A stretch of 64,000 nucleotides of DNA from Corynebacterium hansenii. Lineage in GTDB: Bacteria > Actinomycetota > Actinomycetes > Mycobacteriales > Mycobacteriaceae. Shown here piece after piece: positions 10,484 through 21,214 of the stretch. The stretch is from the NCBI RefSeq assembly GCF_030408795.1, contig NZ_CP047211.1:2728001-2792000 (forward strand), in the 5' to 3' direction. The translations under genes and the position numbers were made by a program. Under the pieces are notes generated by a model that worked only from the letters and a program-made list of their open reading frames with translations, was not told the DNA's origin and did no database searches. Every line of letters starts with the position of its first letter. Within the stretch, counting starts at the first letter, position 1.

Positions 10484-11161
10484 CTACCGGATGTTGAACG
10501 TGTACGGGTCGGAGTTGCGGTCGCCGACGAGGCCGTAGACGAGGTAGCTGCCGGCGCCGACGTCGCGGCGGTCGGATTCGGTGCACTTGCCGGGCGCGGA
10601 GGTCTTGCGGGACCAGTTGACGTCGTAGACCACTTCACCGCCGGCCTTGATGGTCTCGGTGCCGCTGCCCTCGGAGTCGTGGCAGTCGAGGTCGGACCAG
10701 ATGCGCTCGTAGCTGGTCATGTCGAAGACCTCGAAGCGGAGGGTGTCGCGGTCGAGGTCGATTTTGCAGTCGGCCTTGGTGGGGTTGGACAGCGTCAGGG
10801 CGAAGCGGGGGTTGGTGGCGCCGTAGTTGGGGCTGTCGGCGGTGACCTTGAGGTTGAGGTCGGCGAGCTCGCAGGTGTCCTTGTCCTTGTCCGCCGGTTC
10901 GGACGGGGCGGCGGAGTCGGTGGTGGTGTAGGGCTCGGAGGAGTCGCCGGCGGGCGCGGAGGTGTTTTCCACGCCGTCGTCGCGGCTGACGGTGACCGAC
11001 TCGCTGGTTTCCGCGGCCTGGTCGGTGCCCTCGTCCGACCCCATGCCGCCGGCGACCCATCTGACGACGCCCGCGATCACGAGGATCAACGCGATGGCCA
11101 GCACCAGCGCGGCGATGCGTCGGCGCCGGTAGATCTCCGGGGGCAGCGGTCGGTTGGTCAC
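10484..11161 (-). CDS. Single-pass membrane protein of the DisA-carbonic anhydrase interval (Rv3587c-like)
   Basis: 225 residues. A short basic cytoplasmic start (PPEIYRRRR) is followed by one membrane helix (about 14-35, ALVLAIALILVIAGVV). Next comes a Ser/Thr/Glu-rich linker, then an exported domain with two cysteine-containing segments (DTCELADLNLKV, ADCKIDLDRD), DLDCHDSEG and a C-terminal APGKCTESDR. The position matches the conserved membrane protein Rv3587c between disA and carbonic anhydrase. Function unknown. It converges on disA and its start lies 4 nt from the carbonic anhydrase stop, so the two are probably co-transcribed. Confidence 0.75.
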   Translation of the reverse strand: MTNRPLPPEIYRRRRIAALVLAIALILVIAGVVRWVAGGMGSDEGTDQAAETSESVTVSRDDGVENTSAPAGDSSEPYTTTDSAAPSEPADKDKDTCELADLNLKVTADSPNYGATNPRFALTLSNPTKADCKIDLDRDTLRFEVFDMTSYERIWSDLDCHDSEGSGTETIKAGGEVVYDVNWSRKTSAPGKCTESDRRDVGAGSYLVYGLVGDRNSDPYTFNIR

Positions 11162-11165
11162 GGAC

Positions 11166-11789
11166 TCAGATTAGCGGGTTCTCGCTGACTCCCTTGGTCA
11201 CGACGGTCTCGGCGAGTCCGTCGGAAAGCCGGTAGCGCAGGCCGACGACGCCGACGCGCCCGTCGGCGAGGCGGGCCTTGATTTCGGGCGAGCGGTCGAC
11301 GATGTGCTCGACGATTTCGGCGACGTGGCGCTGCTCGAACTCGGAGACCTCGGTGCGGCCGTCCTTGCGGGCGGCGAGCAGGGAGGGGGTGACCTTCTCG
11401 ATGAGCACACGCTGGAAACCTCCGGGCAGGTCGCCGCCCTCGAGGGCGGTGTGGGCGGCCTTGACGGCGCCGCAGGACTCGTGGCCCAGCACGACGACGA
11501 GGGGGACGCCCAGGCCGTCGACGGCGAATTCCAGGGACGCCAGCACGGACAGGTCGGTGATCTGGCCGGCGGTGCGGATGACGAAGATGTCCCCGAGTCC
11601 CTGGTCGAAGATGATCTCGACGGGCACGCGGGAGTCCGAGCACGCGAGGACTACGGCACCGGGGTGCTGGCCGGCCGTGAGCTTCTCGCGGCGGGAGGGG
11701 TCCTGGTTCGGGTGGGCGGACTGACCCTCCATGAAACGGTGGTTTCCCTCGAGCAGGTGCTTCCAAACTGATTCAGGGGTGCGTGTCAT
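11166..11789 (-). CDS. Beta-class carbonic anhydrase
   Basis: Interconverts CO2 and bicarbonate. 207 residues from ATG 11789; an ATG three codons upstream (11798) is also possible. Zinc ligands and catalytic dyad: CSDSRVP (Cys, Asp, Arg) and HESCGAV (His and Cys). The family segments GDIFVIRTAG and SLEFAVDGLG are present. It is the CanB/Rv3588c equivalent by synteny, divergent from mutY. The intergenic space is only about 24 bp, so the two promoters must overlap each other or the coding starts. Confidence 0.93.
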   Translation of the reverse strand: MTRTPESVWKHLLEGNHRFMEGQSAHPNQDPSRREKLTAGQHPGAVVLACSDSRVPVEIIFDQGLGDIFVIRTAGQITDLSVLASLEFAVDGLGVPLVVVLGHESCGAVKAAHTALEGGDLPGGFQRVLIEKVTPSLLAARKDGRTEVSEFEQRHVAEIVEHIVDRSPEIKARLADGRVGVVGLRYRLSDGLAETVVTKGVSENPLI

Positions 11790-11813
11790 AGCATCCATTC
11801 TGCAAGGTTTCGG

Positions 11814-12761
11814 TTGAATGGAGTGAATCGGGTTTTGGTTTCGGCGCAAAACGGGGGTCGCGATGGCGGCGGCGGGGGCGTTTCCGGCGACTGGCGCGGG
11901 GACCTGGTCGAGTGGTTCCGGGGCAACGCGCGCGAGCTGCCGTGGCGCGCCCCGGGGACGTCGGCGTGGGGGATCCTGGTCAGCGAGGTCATGAGCCAGC
12001 AGACGCCGGTGGCCCGCGTCGCGCCGTCGTGGCGGCGGTGGATGGGGCTGTGGCCGGAGCCGGCGGATCTGGCGGCCGCGCCGGCGGATGAGGTGCTGCG
12101 CGAGTGGGGCAAGCTGGGGTATCCGCGGCGTGCGCTGAGGTTGCGCGAATGTGCGGCGGCGATCGTCGAAAAGCACGATGGCCGGGTACCCGCCGACGTC
12201 GACGCGCTGCTGGCGCTGCCGGGGATCGGGGACTACACGGCGCGGGCCGTGGCCGCGTTCGCGTTCGGGGCGCGGACGCCGGTGGTGGACGTCAACGTGC
12301 GCAGGGTGCTGCGCCGCCACGCGCAGGCGACGTTCCTGCCGGGCGCGCACAGGCGGGCGGACATGGCCGCCGTTGAGGAGTTGCTTTACGACGACCCGCC
12401 CGCCGCCGCCGAGTTGTCCGCCGCGTGGATGGAGCTGGGGGCGACGGTGTGCCGCACGCGGCCGGAGTGCGGGGCGTGCCCCGTGCGGGAGTCGTGCGCG
12501 TGGGTGGCGGCGGGGTCGCCCGAGCCGTCGGAGGAGGAGCTGGCGGCGGCGAAGAAGCGGGTGCAGAAGTTCGAGGGCACGGACCGGCAGGTGCGCGGCA
12601 AGCTGCTCGACGTGCTGCGCGGCGCGGAGTCGCCGGTGGAGCGGGAGCTGCTCGACGCGGTGTGGCCCGATGCGGCGCAGCGGTCGCGGGCGCTGTTTTC
12701 GCTTCTCGACGACGGCCTGGCCGTCCAGGACGCCGACGGGCGGTTCCGCCTGCCCAGGTAG
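11814..12761 (+). CDS. mutY: A/G-specific adenine DNA glycosylase
   Basis: Removes adenine mispaired with 8-oxoguanine. Catalytic Glu in ILVSEVMSQQTPVARV, helix-hairpin-helix LPGIGDYTARAVAAFAFG, catalytic Asp in VVDVNVRRVL, then a [4Fe-4S] cysteine cluster CRTRPECGACPVRESC. The spacing is C-X5-C-X2-C-X5-C, one residue shorter than the usual X6 first loop. The C-terminus is the short actinobacterial form rather than a full NUDIX-like domain. TTG 11814 has AAGG 7 nt upstream; GTG 11823 is an alternative start. Confidence 0.93.
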   Translation: MNGVNRVLVSAQNGGRDGGGGGVSGDWRGDLVEWFRGNARELPWRAPGTSAWGILVSEVMSQQTPVARVAPSWRRWMGLWPEPADLAAAPADEVLREWGKLGYPRRALRLRECAAAIVEKHDGRVPADVDALLALPGIGDYTARAVAAFAFGARTPVVDVNVRRVLRRHAQATFLPGAHRRADMAAVEELLYDDPPAAAELSAAWMELGATVCRTRPECGACPVRESCAWVAAGSPEPSEEELAAAKKRVQKFEGTDRQVRGKLLDVLRGAESPVERELLDAVWPDAAQRSRALFSLLDDGLAVQDADGRFRLPR

Positions 12762-12769
12762 GGCGGGGT

Positions 12770-12775
12770 TAATCT
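12770..12775 (+). promoter_or_regulatory. -10 box of the lipase gene, probably leaderless
   Basis: TAATCT, 6 nt (GGCGGC), then the ATG at 12782. The box lies just after the mutY stop. Confidence 0.5.
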
Positions 12776-12781
12776 GGCGGC

Positions 12782-14047
12782 ATGAGCGCTTCATCGGTGG
12801 GAGACGGCCCGGTGCGGGGTCGTTTCGTGCCGTTCGTCGCCGTGGCGATGGTGGCGGCGTTCGTGGCGCTGGCGGGGTGCTCGTCGGGCTTCGAGGGCGC
12901 CGACGCCGGGCGGGGGACGCCGCCGCCGGTGGAGAGGGCGCCGGGGACGGTCATCACGCAGATGGACCTGGCGGTGGAGTCGCCGAGCGTGAAGACGGCG
13001 CGGCGCATCGTCTACGCCTCGCGGGGCGTGCACGGGCGGCCGAACGTCGTCAGCGGGTCGGTGCTGGAACCGACCGCGAAGTGGACGGGGGACGGGCCGC
13101 GGCCGCTGCTGATCATCGCGCCGGGGACGCAGGGGGCGGCGGACAACTGCGCGCCGTCGATGACCATGCACTTCGGCACCTCTCCCCCTCCGCCGGCGCG
13201 CCATTTCCTGGACCTGGGGTGGGCGGTGGCCATCACGGACTACGAGGGCCTGGGCACGCCGGGCCCGCACACGTATCTGGTGCGCGAGGCGCAGGGCCAC
13301 GCCGTGCTCGACGTCGCGCGGGCGGCGGAGCGGCTGCTGGGCGGCGGAGGTGGCGCGGAGCCTGGCAGGGAGACGCCCATCGCCGTGTTCGGGTTCTCGC
13401 AGGGCGGCGCGGCGTCGGCGGCCGCGGCGGAGTTGGCGGCGGAGCACGCGCCGGAGCTGAACATCCGCGCCGTCTACGCGGGCGGGGTGCCGGCGGATCT
13501 GCCGTCGACGGCAGCGGAAATCGACGGGTCGCCGCTGTCGGGGGCGATGGGCTACGCCATCAACGGGTTGATGGCGGCGTACCCCGAGATCCGCGGCGAC
13601 GTCGACGCCATGCTCGACGCCGACGGCCAACGCTTCCTGAGCGAGACCGCCACGCAGTGCGTCGGTGCGACGCTGGCGCTGTGGGGGCGGAAGAAGTCGG
13701 CGGACCTCACCGTCGACGGGCGGTCGTTCGCCGCGCACCTGGGCTCGGGCGCCGGGCCGCGGCTGCGGGAGGCCGTCGACGAGCAGAAGCTGGGGACGAC
13801 GGCGCCGCGGATGCCGGTGTTCGTGACGCACAACATCAAGGACGACGTCATTCCCGTCGCCGGCGCGCGGCGCCTGGTGCGGGATTGGTGCGACGCGGGC
13901 GCGAACGTGACCTACGCGGAGGTCGACGAAGACCTGGGCGACGCCTCGCATGGGCTGGCGTGGCAGTTGACGCAGGATGAGGCGTTCGGGTGGCTGGTCA
14001 GCGTGATGGGTGGGCCGGACGCGCCGGGGGCTGCGGGGACGTGTTGA
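12782..14047 (+). CDS. Secreted lipoprotein lipase/esterase (secretory-lipase family, alpha/beta hydrolase)
   Basis: 421 residues. Basic N-terminus, hydrophobic core and lipobox LAGC (Cys33) predict a lipid-anchored extracytoplasmic enzyme. The nucleophile elbow GFSQGGAAS lies near residue 204, with the oxyanion region APGTQGAADNCAPS upstream. The acid and histidine are probably in THNIKDDVIPVAGARRLV and DASHGLAWQ. This layout matches the family of fungal and actinobacterial secretory lipases (PF03583 type). The substrate is probably acylglycerol or another ester; this is inference from the family. Confidence 0.85.
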   Translation: MSASSVGDGPVRGRFVPFVAVAMVAAFVALAGCSSGFEGADAGRGTPPPVERAPGTVITQMDLAVESPSVKTARRIVYASRGVHGRPNVVSGSVLEPTAKWTGDGPRPLLIIAPGTQGAADNCAPSMTMHFGTSPPPPARHFLDLGWAVAITDYEGLGTPGPHTYLVREAQGHAVLDVARAAERLLGGGGGAEPGRETPIAVFGFSQGGAASAAAAELAAEHAPELNIRAVYAGGVPADLPSTAAEIDGSPLSGAMGYAINGLMAAYPEIRGDVDAMLDADGQRFLSETATQCVGATLALWGRKKSADLTVDGRSFAAHLGSGAGPRLREAVDEQKLGTTAPRMPVFVTHNIKDDVIPVAGARRLVRDWCDAGANVTYAEVDEDLGDASHGLAWQLTQDEAFGWLVSVMGGPDAPGAAGTC

Positions 14048-14057
14048 ACGGGCGCGG

Positions 14058-15095
14058 TCACCTGTTCCGCCGGGGCCGCAGCCGCACCGAGGGCATCGGC
14101 GGGGCGGGGATGCGGTCGACCTGGGCGCGGGTGGGTTCGCCCTCGTGGCCGGGGTAGCCCTCCACGACGCCGTAGCGGAGGGCGCGGGTGCGCTCGTCCT
14201 CCCAGTCATCGCGGGCGGCGCGGACGGCGGATTCGGATTCGCCGACGAAGTTCCAGAACATCAGCAGGTCCTCGCCGTAGGGGTCGCCGGCCAGGAGCAC
14301 CAGCGTCGCGCCGTCTGCGCCCGCGGTGATGGTGGCCTCGGCGACGGGGCCGCGCGAGTACGCGAGGGCGGCGGGGCCAGCGGTGGCGCAGTTTTTGGAG
14401 GTGGCGGAGGTAGAGCCGTCACCCAGCTCCGCCGAGCCGGAATCGACGAGGATGCCGACCTCCCGGCCGAGCGGCAGCGTCAGCGTCGCACCGGGGCGCA
14501 TGCGCAGTTCGGCGGCGAGGGCGCGTCGCGGGGCGGGGATCGGGGAAGAACCGAAGCGGGCGTCCTCGGGCACCGCTCCCCCGGCTGCAGTGCCCACTTC
14601 CCCGCCGGCCGCGCGGCCGACTTCGCCGACTTCCCCGACCAGCTCGCCGAGGAATACCCGCGCGGTCACGCCGCCGTGGGTGACGGCGTCGGTGGTGAAG
14701 TGGTGCAGGCCCCGTTCGGCGTGGCGCTCGTCGGTGGGGTACCCGAGCCACAGCTGGACGCCGTGGAGCTCGGGGCCGTCGGGCCAGGAGTACTCGGAGT
14801 GGGCGATGCCGTTGCCGGCGACCATGAGCACGGTGTCGCCGGGGACGACGTCGAGGTGGTGGCCGGCGGAATCGTCGTGGCGCACGCGGCCGGAGAACAG
14901 CCACGTGCAGGTGGCCAGGTGGGTGTGCGGGTGCGGGGCGACGTCCATCGACGGCGCGGCCGGGCCGAAGTGGTCGGCGAAGATGAAGGGGCCGACGCTG
15001 GTCCGCTCGACGTGCGGCAGCGTGCGGCGCACCGTGATGGCGCGGTACCCGCCGAGGGGCACCTCGCGGGGCTGGAGCACGGCGAATGTTGTCAT
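14058..15095 (-). CDS. Pirin-family protein
   Basis: 345 residues of the bicupin pirin family. The N-terminal cupin has the metal-ligand region HFGPAAPSMDVAPHPHTHLATCTWLFSG and a later GNGIAHSEYS glutamate/histidine segment. The C-terminal cupin is shorter and interrupted by Gly/Ala-rich stretches. Pirins bind Fe or another metal; some have quercetinase activity, others act as redox-linked regulators, and the sequence does not decide between them. A TACGGT box 7 nt upstream of the ATG suggests a leaderless transcript. Confidence 0.88.
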   Translation of the reverse strand: MTTFAVLQPREVPLGGYRAITVRRTLPHVERTSVGPFIFADHFGPAAPSMDVAPHPHTHLATCTWLFSGRVRHDDSAGHHLDVVPGDTVLMVAGNGIAHSEYSWPDGPELHGVQLWLGYPTDERHAERGLHHFTTDAVTHGGVTARVFLGELVGEVGEVGRAAGGEVGTAAGGAVPEDARFGSSPIPAPRRALAAELRMRPGATLTLPLGREVGILVDSGSAELGDGSTSATSKNCATAGPAALAYSRGPVAEATITAGADGATLVLLAGDPYGEDLLMFWNFVGESESAVRAARDDWEDERTRALRYGVVEGYPGHEGEPTRAQVDRIPAPPMPSVRLRPRRNR

Positions 15096-15102
15096 GTCAT
15101 GA

Positions 15103-15108
15103 ACCGTA
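15103..15108 (-). promoter_or_regulatory. -10 box of the pirin gene, probably leaderless
   Basis: TACGGT on the minus strand, 7 nt before the ATG at 15095. Confidence 0.45.
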
Positions 15109-15148
15109 CCGCGCCGTCACCGGGCGGGGCCACCGCTTCCGGGGGCCA

Positions 15149-15319
15149 CTACTTCCAGCGGCCCCGGTAGTTCAGCCCCTTGCCCAGGCGGATGGAAAAT
15201 CCGCCGCGGCTGTTGATGGTCACCGGGCCGACCCGCTTGGAGCCGGAGACCCCGGACTTCGACCAGTTGAGCCAGGAATCCTTGCCCAACTTCGTGCGCT
15301 TGCGGAAGAAGATCCCCAT
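15149..15319 (-). CDS. DUF4236-like small basic protein, 56 residues
   Basis: A short complete gene, ATG at 15319 and TAG at 15151-15149. The product begins MGIFFRKRTKLGKDSWLNWS, continues with KSGVSGSKRVGPVTINSRGG and ends LGKGLNYRGRWK. The hallmark of DUF4236 proteins is an N-terminal F-R-K-R, then L-N-x-S-K-S-G-V-S and a glycine-rich beta stretch, and this matches well. A GAGGAG ribosome binding site lies about 8 nt upstream. Function unknown. It sits between clpC and the pirin gene, on their strand. Confidence 0.8.
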   Translation of the reverse strand: MGIFFRKRTKLGKDSWLNWSKSGVSGSKRVGPVTINSRGGFSIRLGKGLNYRGRWK

Positions 15320-15388
15320 GTCGGTGCTCCTCGCTACTCGGTGACCGGTTGCCGCGGCCCGGGCGCGGGCGGGGTGCGCCGCGAGAAA

Positions 15389-15429
15389 ACCGGGGCCGCC
15401 ACGCCCGATTCTAGCGTGGCGGCCCCGGT
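15389..15429 (-). terminator. Terminator downstream of clpC
   Basis: Perfect 15-bp inverted repeat (ACCGGGGCCGCCACG and its complement) around an 11-nt loop, about 70 bp after the clpC stop and upstream of the DUF4236 gene. No T-tract, as is usual for high-GC actinobacteria. Confidence 0.7.
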
Positions 15430-15498
15430 CCCGGTTGCCGTGGAGCGGCCGGTCAGCGCCGCGTGCCGACGGCTCTCCGCGTTCCGGTCGGCCCGGTT

Positions 15499-18228
<2,730 letters not shown>

Positions 18229-18254
18229 CATTCTCCTCGGTGTCGTCCGGAATC

Positions 18255-18260
18255 CATATA
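18255..18260 (-). promoter_or_regulatory. -10 box of clpC
   Basis: TATATG on the minus strand, giving a leader of about 20 nt with a GAGGAG ribosome binding site. A possible GTCGTT -35 lies 18 bp upstream. Confidence 0.5.
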
Positions 18261-18311
18261 ACGGTTTCACTGAAGCTTAACGACGCCCCGCCCGCGTTTC
18301 GTCCCTTCGGG

Positions 18312-18329
18312 CGTACGCCCATAGCGAAC
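18312..18329 (-). promoter_or_regulatory. ClgR-type operator upstream of clpC
   Basis: CGTACGCCCATAGCGAAC matches the corynebacterial ClgR consensus (WNNWCGC-Y-N-A-N-R-GCGWWS) at every specified position but the first. It lies roughly 65-80 bp upstream of the predicted clpC transcription start. ClgR is known to activate clpC and clpP1P2 in C. glutamicum. Confidence 0.55.
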
Positions 18330-18449
18330 AGCGCCTGAACTGGGGATTGACGGCGGCCGAAATTACCGGCGGCATCCGTCGCAAAGCAAGCGGCGCGCGT
18401 GCGTGCGCCGGCGGCGACCGGCCGGCCCGGGCCCGCCCGGACTTTCGGA

Positions 18450-18455
18450 TAGGGT
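18450..18455 (+). promoter_or_regulatory. -10 box of mgtE, probably leaderless
   Basis: TAGGGT, 7 nt (CGGGGGC), then the ATG at 18463. Confidence 0.5.
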
Positions 18456-18462
18456 CGGGGGC

Positions 18463-19872
18463 ATGACCACCTCCCGCGACCGACTCGAGTTCGACGTCCT
18501 GGCCGACCATCTGGCGCTGATGCTGGCGCAGGAGGATCTGGCGTCGATAGAGAAGCTGATCCGGGACATGCCGCCGTCGGATCTGGTCAACGTGCTGGAG
18601 CGGGAGGACCCGGATGACCGGGCGATCATTTACCGGCTGCTGCCGCGCGAGCTGGCGCTGGAGGTGTTCGACCGCTTCAACGGGAGCATGCGCGCGGAGC
18701 TGCTGACGGGGCTTCGCGACGAGCACGTCGTCGGCGTTTTCGAGCACCTCGACCCCGACGACCGCGCGGCGCTGGTCGACGAGCTGCCCGCGTCGGTGTC
18801 GGCGAAGCTGTTTTCCGGGCTGTCGGAGAAGGAGCGCAAGCTCACCGCCCCGATGCTCGGCTACCCGTCGGGCGCGATCGGCCGCCACATGTCCACGGAA
18901 TACGTGCGGGTGCGTCCGGGGATGACGGCACGGGAGGCCATCGCGCACGTCCGAGCCACCGGCGAGGGCGCCGAGACCGTGTACCTGCTCATGGTCACCG
19001 ACGACCACCGCCGCCTCGAGGGCGTGGTGGGGCTGCGGGACCTGATCTTCGCGCTGGATGGCGAGGCCGGCGGTAAGGACGGCGAGGGCGGCGAGGCAGC
19101 CGGCGACCCCTTGACCGTCCGCGACCTGATGAAGGCCCCGGAGTCGGTGACGGCGTCGGAGGACGCCGAGACCGCGGCGCGCCGGGCGGTGCGCACCACC
19201 CACCTGGTCACGCCGGTGGTCGACGAGGAGGGGCGGTTGATCGGCATCCTGACCATCGACGACGCCAACCGCATCATCGACCGCGCCGACGAGGAGGACG
19301 CCGCCCGCGCCGGCGCGTCCGAGCCGCTGGACCGCCCGTACCTGGTCACGTCGGTGGCCACGCTGGTGCGGTCGCGCATCGTGTGGCTGCTGGTGCTCGC
19401 GCTGTCGGCGATCCTGACGGTGCAGGTGCTGGAGATGTTCGAGGACGCGCTTGCCAAGGTGGTGACGCTGTCGCTGTTCATCCCGCTGCTCACCGGCACC
19501 GCCGGCAACACCGGCTCGCAGGCGGCGACGACGGTCACCCGCGCCCTGGCCGTCGGCGAGGTGCGGCTGCGCGACACGTGGAAGGTGGCGTGGCGCGAGG
19601 TCCGCGTCGGCGTGACCATGGGCGTGCTGCTGGGGCTGATCGGCGCGGTGGTCGCGGGGGTCGTCTACGGGCTCGACTTCGGGCTGATCATCGGGCTGAC
19701 GCTGGTGTCCATCTGCACCATCGCCGCCACCGTCGGCGGCATCATGCCGATGATCGCCCGGGCCATCAAGGCCGACCCGGCGGTGTTCTCCACGCCGTTC
19801 ATCTCGACGTTCTGCGACGCGTCGGGCCTGATCGTGTATTTCCTCATCGCGAAGGCGGTGCTGGGGCTCTAG
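18463..19872 (+). CDS. mgtE: Magnesium transporter MgtE
   Basis: 469-residue Mg2+ channel/transporter. Cytoplasmic N domain (about 1-130, helical, LVNVLEREDPDDRAIIYRLL), then two CBS domains (about 130-270), then five C-terminal membrane helices beginning near residue 305. The pore helix region has LSLFIPLLTGTAGNTGSQAAT, the family signature. The open frame extends 20 codons further upstream, but ATG 18463 gives the usual N-terminus and fits the leaderless -10. No Mg riboswitch is visible upstream. Confidence 0.95.
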   Translation: MTTSRDRLEFDVLADHLALMLAQEDLASIEKLIRDMPPSDLVNVLEREDPDDRAIIYRLLPRELALEVFDRFNGSMRAELLTGLRDEHVVGVFEHLDPDDRAALVDELPASVSAKLFSGLSEKERKLTAPMLGYPSGAIGRHMSTEYVRVRPGMTAREAIAHVRATGEGAETVYLLMVTDDHRRLEGVVGLRDLIFALDGEAGGKDGEGGEAAGDPLTVRDLMKAPESVTASEDAETAARRAVRTTHLVTPVVDEEGRLIGILTIDDANRIIDRADEEDAARAGASEPLDRPYLVTSVATLVRSRIVWLLVLALSAILTVQVLEMFEDALAKVVTLSLFIPLLTGTAGNTGSQAATTVTRALAVGEVRLRDTWKVAWREVRVGVTMGVLLGLIGAVVAGVVYGLDFGLIIGLTLVSICTIAATVGGIMPMIARAIKADPAVFSTPFISTFCDASGLIVYFLIAKAVLGL

Positions 19873-19958
19873 GCGCCCGCGCCCCTCGGGACTGGTGCGG
19901 CCCTCCCCGTCGGGGCCATGATTGTGGGAAACCCCGTTTCCCCGACCAGGAGCACCCC

Positions 19959-21062
19959 ATGCGCATCGGAATCCCCCGCGAGATCAAGAGCGGCGAGCAT
20001 CGCGTCGCGGCCAGCCCGTCCGGAGTGGCGTCGCTGACGCGAGCCGGGCACGAGGTTCTCGTGGAGGCCGGGGCCGGCGAGGGGTCCTCGATGCCGGACC
20101 GGGCGTACGCCGACGCGGGCGCGACGATCGTCGATTCCGCCGAGGAGGTGTGGGCGAAGGGCGATCTGCTGCTGAAGGTCAAGGAGCCCATCGGCCCCGA
20201 GTTCGACCTGATGCGCCGGGACCAGATCCTGTTCACCTACCTGCATTTGGCGGCGGCCCCGGAGTGCGCGCGGGCGCTGCTCGACGCCGGCACGACGTCC
20301 ATCGCCTACGAGACCGTCACCGACGACCGCGGCGAGCTGCCGCTGCTGACGCCGATGAGCCAGGTCGCCGGCCGGCTGGCCGTGCAGGTGGGCGCGTACC
20401 ACCTGATGAGCCACTTCGGCGGCCGCGGCATCCTGCTGCCCGGCGTCCCCGGCACCCGCCCGGCGCGGGTGACCATCATCGGCGCGGGCCAGGTGGGCGC
20501 GTCGGCGGTGGCGATGGCGCACGGCCTGCGCGCGGACGTCACGGTCCTGGACCTGGATCCGCGGGCGCTCAAGCGCATCGACGACATCTACCGCGGCACG
20601 GTGGACACCGTCTTCTCCACGGCCCACGAGATCGAGCAGGAGCTGCTCCAGGCGGACCTGGTCATCGGCGCCGTGCTCGTCCCGGGCGCGAAGGCCCCGA
20701 CCCTGGTGCCCGACGACCTGGTCGCCCGCATGAAGCCGGGCGCGGTGCTGGTCGACGTGGCCATCGACCAGGGCGGCTGCTTCGAATCCTCGCGCCCCAC
20801 CACCCACGACGACCCGGTGTACCGGGTCCACGACACCCTCTTCTACTGCGTGACCAACATGCCCGGCGCCGTGGCCAACACGTCGACGCAGGCGCTGGCG
20901 AACTCCACCCTCCCCTATGCGATGGCCCTGGCCGAGCACAGCTGGCCCGGCGCGGCGGAGGTCCTGCCCGGGCTTGCCGACGGGCTGATGACGCATGAAG
21001 GGACGCTGCGCAACGGGTACGTCGCCGAAGCCCTCGATCTGGACCACGTCCCCGCCCGGTGA
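19959..21062 (+). CDS. ald: L-alanine dehydrogenase
   Basis: NAD-dependent oxidative deamination of alanine to pyruvate (or the reverse). 367 residues with the family start MRIGIPREIKSGEHRVA, substrate-site Lys in LLKVKEPI, catalytic His in FTYLHLAAAPE and Rossmann motif IIGAGQVGASAV. The start is supported by AGGAG 6 nt upstream. Ald supports alanine use and NADH recycling under oxygen limitation in mycobacteria, which would fit the nearby anaerobic reductase genes; that link is inference. Confidence 0.95.
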   Translation: MRIGIPREIKSGEHRVAASPSGVASLTRAGHEVLVEAGAGEGSSMPDRAYADAGATIVDSAEEVWAKGDLLLKVKEPIGPEFDLMRRDQILFTYLHLAAAPECARALLDAGTTSIAYETVTDDRGELPLLTPMSQVAGRLAVQVGAYHLMSHFGGRGILLPGVPGTRPARVTIIGAGQVGASAVAMAHGLRADVTVLDLDPRALKRIDDIYRGTVDTVFSTAHEIEQELLQADLVIGAVLVPGAKAPTLVPDDLVARMKPGAVLVDVAIDQGGCFESSRPTTHDDPVYRVHDTLFYCVTNMPGAVANTSTQALANSTLPYAMALAEHSWPGAAEVLPGLADGLMTHEGTLRNGYVAEALDLDHVPAR

Positions 21063-21151
21063 CGCGCTGAACCGGTGCCCGCGCGGGCCGTCGACAAGCG
21101 AAAATGCGGGCCCCGCACCGGGCCCGGGGTTTTCCCGGAAAAAGCCCTCGC

Positions 21152-21173
21152 GGTGACTTACGCCACGTATATG
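21152..21173 (+). promoter_or_regulatory. Possible CRP/GlxR-like half-conserved site and -10 of fadD
   Basis: GGTGA-N6-CCACG (21152-21167) resembles TGTGA-N6-TCACA with three mismatches and abuts TATATG (21168-21173), a plausible -10. Weak evidence for the operator, moderate for the -10. Confidence 0.3.
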
Positions 21174-21214
21174 GTTCTTTTTCACAAGGAACCCATAGAG
21201 GAGGCGCGAGCCAG

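Noticed and set aside
11799..12794. Upstream extension of the carbonic anhydrase frame over mutY
   Set aside because: The extra residues are Arg/His/Pro-rich shadow sequence of mutY; the enzyme begins at 11789 or 11798.
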